A DNA stretch of 64,000 bases, taken from positions 143,667,501 through 143,731,500 of the forward strand of contig CM032229.1 of the NCBI GenBank assembly GCA_019009955.1. Reading direction: 5' to 3'. Position 1 is the first letter of the stretch; each line of letters opens with the position of its first letter. The notes beneath the pieces are model-generated. The model searched no databases and was not told the origin of the DNA. It saw nothing but the letters and a program-made list of their open reading frames with translations. Source of the DNA: Riptortus pedestris (Eukaryota > Arthropoda > Insecta > Hemiptera > Alydidae). The position numbers and the translations under genes are program-made. Positions 60,416 to 64,000 of this stretch are shown one piece after another.

Positions 60416-60468
60416 ATCACCGCTCCATAGATAACCGCTTCATAGATGACCGCTTCATAGACAACCGC
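60416..60468. repeat. 15-bp tandem repeat, about 3.5 units
   Basis: Units ATCACCGCTCCATAG, ATAACCGCTTCATAG, ATGACCGCTTCATAG and a partial ACAACCGC follow one another without gaps. Just upstream (about 60317-60364) a longer unit starting with GTCAGTTGCT is present twice. Confidence 0.85.
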
Positions 60469-60728
60469 AGTTGGAAGTCACCCGGGACAGTCTATGATCA
60501 CCTCTACTAGAGTCAACAGGTTTTGCTGCTCCCGCCTTTCTCCTTCTTGGCCACGTGTCCATCCAGATTTATCACCGCTACCAGACTGCATCATCTCTAG
60601 GAAGTACATGATTCCCGCTATTAACGACCTAATAATGCTAGCATTATGAGCGCAAGTATCGCATGAGTACTCATATATATTATAGGACCCCCTGCTAATT
60701 TAGTGTATATAGTTATGGCCGCCATCTT

Positions 60729-60985
60729 AGTACATAAAGGTTGTTTACGGCCTAAATTTCATGTTTTGTTATAGAGATATATTTAACTATTCAATTTCCC
60801 TAATTCTTAACATATTAGTTCTTAACGTTTGTTTAATGCTTACATTTCATGTTTTGTTATAGAGATATATTTAACTATTCAATTTCCCTAATTCTTAACA
60901 TATTAGTTCTTAACGTTTGTTTAATGCTTACATTTCATGTTTTGTTATAGAGATATTTTTAACTATTCAATATACCTAATTCTTA
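60729..60985. repeat. 88-bp tandem repeat, about 2.9 units
   Basis: ATTTCATGTTTTGTTATAGA recurs with its ATG at 60761, 60849 and 60937, a period of exactly 88. Units 1 and 2 are almost identical. Both ends of the array are diverged partial units. Confidence 0.92.
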
Positions 60986-61166
60986 AGAGAACTCACATAG
61001 TTGTTTTGTCTTCTTTATTTATCTTTTCCCTCATCTCTCCATGAGAAATAACAAATGTTTCAGTCTAAATTCTCTCCCACCTTTTCTTGCCTTTAACACA
61101 ATATTTCCGCCATTACATTTTGGTGCCGACATTTTCTATTACATCTAAAGCTTACCGCACGCCCCT

Positions 61167-61170
<4 letters not shown>

Positions 61171-61224
<54 letters not shown>

Positions 61225-61265
61225 CCATGGACATTTTTAGAAATTTCTTGAAAATAGCTTCGTCC
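61171..61265 (-). mobile_element. (TA)n tract with attached fragment of the palindrome/(TA)n element
   Basis: A (TA)25 array (61171-61220) is followed by ATGGACATTTTTAGAAATTT and CTTGAAAATAGCTTCGTC. These match the sequence on the same side of the TA tract in the 18.7-kb copy (ATGGACATTTGAAGAAATAT, TTCGAAAATCGCGTC), with a short deletion between tract and match. The opposite flank does not match. Confidence 0.45.
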
Positions 61266-62130
61266 TCTTTATATAATCTCGAGTAATATTTTGGGAAGCT
61301 TGTTCAGAATATTCAAGAGTCTCGGTTAATAATAGATTTAGGGAAAAATGTATCATAGTTAAGCTCTGGTGAAAGCTAGTTTACAATACAATGATTATTT
61401 TGGAATAAGACGTTATGTGCTAGTTGTTAATGCGAGAAAATTAGGAGTGGGGGTAATATAAAGCTCAAAATTCAAAAATACAACACAGCTCTAACTATTT
61501 CTAGTTGATCAAATATGTAAAAAAATCGTTTGTACAAAGTTACAATTTTAACAAGATTGGTTTTATAATATTTTCAGATCTGAATCATGATAACAGGAAT
61601 TTTTTTTAAAAAAATTCATCTGCTCTCTTCTGTTGTTTGGCTTTTTGCTGCTAATGAACTGCATTTGCAGTTTTACATATAACATATAATCTATAAGCGT
61701 ATTTATTAACATAAATAGTGTAAAAGAAAGAAATCTTTTAACATTGAAAGAGGGTCAAACGAGTTTAATCTTGAATTTTATGCAAACTATGAAATACCGG
61801 TTTCTGGAAATGTCAAATAAAATTTCTCAAATTAATCTATGCATTTTTTTAAAAATATAAAGTACTTTTTTTTCCATTTTCATTAGCTTATCATAATTGG
61901 CATTAGTAATTTTTTGGTCAAGACACCTCTCAGCTGTTAACTCATTGGATTATCCAGGAGGCACAGAAAGGTTTTAAGAAACCGAACTAAAAAAAAAAAA
62001 AAAAAAATGGCTCTGCAAATAAATTCATGGGAAGAATAGTTGATGAAACTCTCCGAAATGTCGAAAAAACCTTGTAGTTATCTGTATAAGTTGTTTGGTT
62101 GAGCCAAACAGCTGTATGGTATATAGCGTT
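61266..62130. other. No gene seen
   Basis: AT-rich with an A run at 61989-62006. Confidence 0.5.
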
Positions 62131-62450
62131 GTATAAGGAAAGTGAGGCGCGCCGAGGGTAGAATCTGGGGTTATGTGACAGGGGTTGCCTCTGGCTTGTG
62201 GGCAATTAGTAATTCGACCAGATTCAGGATTCAAACCCAACCAACTATCTACATCTCACCGCAGACCAATCTTATCAAAACTCCCCGGGACCAGCTGATT
62301 AAGAACCTACACCGGAACCTTCAAACGTTTAACAACTCATTTAAACATCTGACCTCTTTTCGCCCTCCTATTAATTATATTAGTGTAGTTCAACTAAGCA
62401 CTGGGAATCTATTTAATGACACTTTGATACCCATAAAATGTAACCCCTAA
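62131..62450. other. GC-richer island with a B-box-like site on the minus strand
   Basis: GGTTTGAATCC (reverse complement around 62228-62238) is one mismatch from the B-box consensus, but no convincing A-box lies at tRNA distance. A 102-codon plus-strand frame (62142-62450) starts with GTG and matches no family I know. Possibly an old repeat or a regulatory island. Confidence 0.22.
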
Positions 62451-64000
62451 AAATTAAAGGTGATTTTTTCTCTCTATTTTTATCCCTATGCAAAGTTTTT
62501 TTTACATATGTCTCTAAAACCAAATGACCAAGCCTTAATAAATTCTTTTTCAGGATATTCTTTACTATTATTTGATTAATACTGATGAATGAATATGTGC
62601 TATAAAGAGCAAATAACCATTACTATAAAATAAATGCATATTAAGTTTATTTCCCTCTGCGAGTAATGTTAACAGCAATCTTTCTACGGAGTGCTAAGTA
62701 TGATGAATCTTTTATCAATGATTTTACAGACTTTTTGTTACTACCAATAACTACCAAATGTCCTTTGAGCGAAGAGAATATTCAATATGAATATGCGATT
62801 TTTCTGTAAAGCAAGGAATATATTTTACACATGCATTATATGCTTAAGTTGTAATATATAGTTACATAATGAAAAGTCTTTACAATAGTTAACGCCGAAA
62901 CGTCGTAAAATGATTAAATATATATTAGCAGTTTTAATATTAAAATAATTTTTAAAGAAGAAATAAAATTATAGGCTTTCTCAGATCTAAAATAATATTT
63001 ATTTTTCACTTAATATAACAATCCAAGTTCCATGAAAGTATAGTTGATGTTGGTAGAAGGGAATGTAGTTGCATTAAATCTTATTAAAATAAAAATAAAA
63101 TTAGGTATTTGCAAGCTGGGAAAATGTTACTTAATAGATATAAATTTTCCAACTGAACACTGTTCCATTAATATCATGATAATCACATAAATGTTTTCAA
63201 AATGTTTAGAACATTGGGTCAAACTTTCTTTCCGCGGAATTTTAAATTTAAGATGCACTTGTTACTTGTGAGAAGTAAATCCCATTTATCAGGCCTATTG
63301 TATTTTTTTAAATGGATGAGATCACTTGATCTCTAATAATACTTAGTTCTATAAAATCAGGAAATCTATGACGTCAATGAGACTTTCATCATTAAGATAG
63401 ACTCATCAGATGTCGCAATAACAATATACTATAAAGCACTTCACAAACAAAAACATTATCATTCATCGGGGTAATAACAATCATGAAGGCAGAGTACAGA
63501 AGAAAAAAAATTAAAAATAAAGAATAATATTAAGAACAAGAAATAAGAAGTATAAGGACAAATGATTGTTGATGGTGGCGTTACTGAAATGCTTGTTAAA
63601 AAAAGGACTAAGAAAAGAAAAACAATAGACAGGTAGAGGTAGAATATTAATAGCCTAAAGCAAACAGACAATAGGCATCTGATCATATCAGAAATCATTA
63701 AATTGTTCATTGATGTTTGGATATGGCCGGCCCATTGACATTTATCATTACTTTTTGTGACCTGGATGGTTGTTCTGTCTGTAGACGAAGGGGCTACGAC
63801 TGTCCACATTGTAATTGAATAACAAAAAAAAAAACAAGTATGTGGTTTTACAGTTAGAGCTATTTGTCTGTATTTGTGTCGTGGTTGTCAAGATCCGCCT
63901 GGCGATTGAATCTAAATTTGCCTTCTGAAGAAGATATTAATATATCTGCTTGTTGGTTTACTAATGCTTTCAACCGTATGGGCCAAGAACTACTGTAACA
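62451..64000. other. No gene seen
   Basis: AT-rich. A 116-codon minus-strand frame (63459-63809) has a natural ATG and two hydrophobic stretches, but those come from T-rich codons, so I do not call it. The last 150 bases are slightly more complex with no assignable feature. Confidence 0.45.

Larger units (their letters stand above)
60150..61116 (+). mobile_element. Possible solo or truncated LTR with internal tandem repeats
   Basis: A GC-richer region of about 560 bp followed by the 88-bp tandem array ends at ...CCGCCATTACA (61116). It is followed at once by TTTTGGTGCCGAC, which resembles the primer-binding-site start (TTTGGTGCCGA...) seen after the 5' LTRs of some animal LTR retrotransposons. 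TATATAG near 60706-60712 could be its promoter. No gag/pol sequence follows and no second LTR was found, so the element would be truncated. The left end is not defined: TG at several places could start it. Confidence 0.3.

Noticed and set aside
63459..63809. 116-codon minus-strand frame with two hydrophobic stretches
   Set aside because: Hydrophobicity comes from T-rich codons in AT-rich DNA; no family motif; length expected by chance.
1..64000. Prokaryotic or phage features, CRISPR arrays, operons, rRNA
   Set aside because: No regular direct-repeat/spacer array, no dense coding, no rRNA-like sequence; eukaryotic repeats dominate.

Overview
The window looks like non-coding DNA from an AT-rich eukaryote, most likely an animal (invertebrate-like). 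The basis is: no open frame longer than 158 codons in 64 kb, no operon structure, dinucleotide microsatellites up to about 70 bp, poly(A) runs, several copies of a tRNA-derived SINE, and decayed LINE reverse-transcriptase pieces. The species cannot be fixed from sequence alone. I see no convincing protein-coding gene. The window is best read as an intergenic or intronic 'gene desert'.

Repeats fall into six groups. (1) A SINE of about 200 bp with a tRNA-Leu-like head and a conserved body hairpin occurs at 17.1, 20.9, 33.3, 40.7, 48.0 and 49.0 kb, with a possible relative at 55.0 kb. (2) A roughly 600-bp element occurs as two near-complete inverted copies (11.8-12.4 and 18.7-19.3 kb) and older fragments (11.3, 14.7, 30.8, 61.2 kb); it has a perfect 20-bp palindrome at one end and an internal (TA)n tract. 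(3) A roughly 210-bp MITE-like element lies at 354-563. (4) LINE relics lie at 20.25 kb and, less certainly, 15.4 kb. (5) An LTR-like block at 60.15-61.12 kb carries three internal tandem arrays. (6) Microsatellites and long G/C and A/T homopolymers are common.

Between the repeats are discrete islands of higher GC and complexity, some 150-700 bp each, at about 2.4, 6.5, 7.6, 12.7, 16.4, 18.0, 22.6, 26.9, 31.6, 36.0, 36.7, 38.4, 43.7, 46.0, 47.3, 53.1, 55.8, 58.0, 59.5 and 62.3 kb. They hold clustered matches to animal transcription-factor motifs (K50 homeodomain GGATTA, GATA, RUNX, FOX, E2F, YY1/PHO) and are candidate cis-regulatory elements. This spacing resembles the regulatory neighbourhood of a developmental gene outside the window. 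That is inference: motif matches alone are weak, and only cross-species alignment or chromatin data can confirm it.

The best candidate for an unrecognised small coding exon is the 95-codon frame at 52530-52817, held at low confidence. Long stretches between the listed items are AT-rich DNA in which I see nothing specific.
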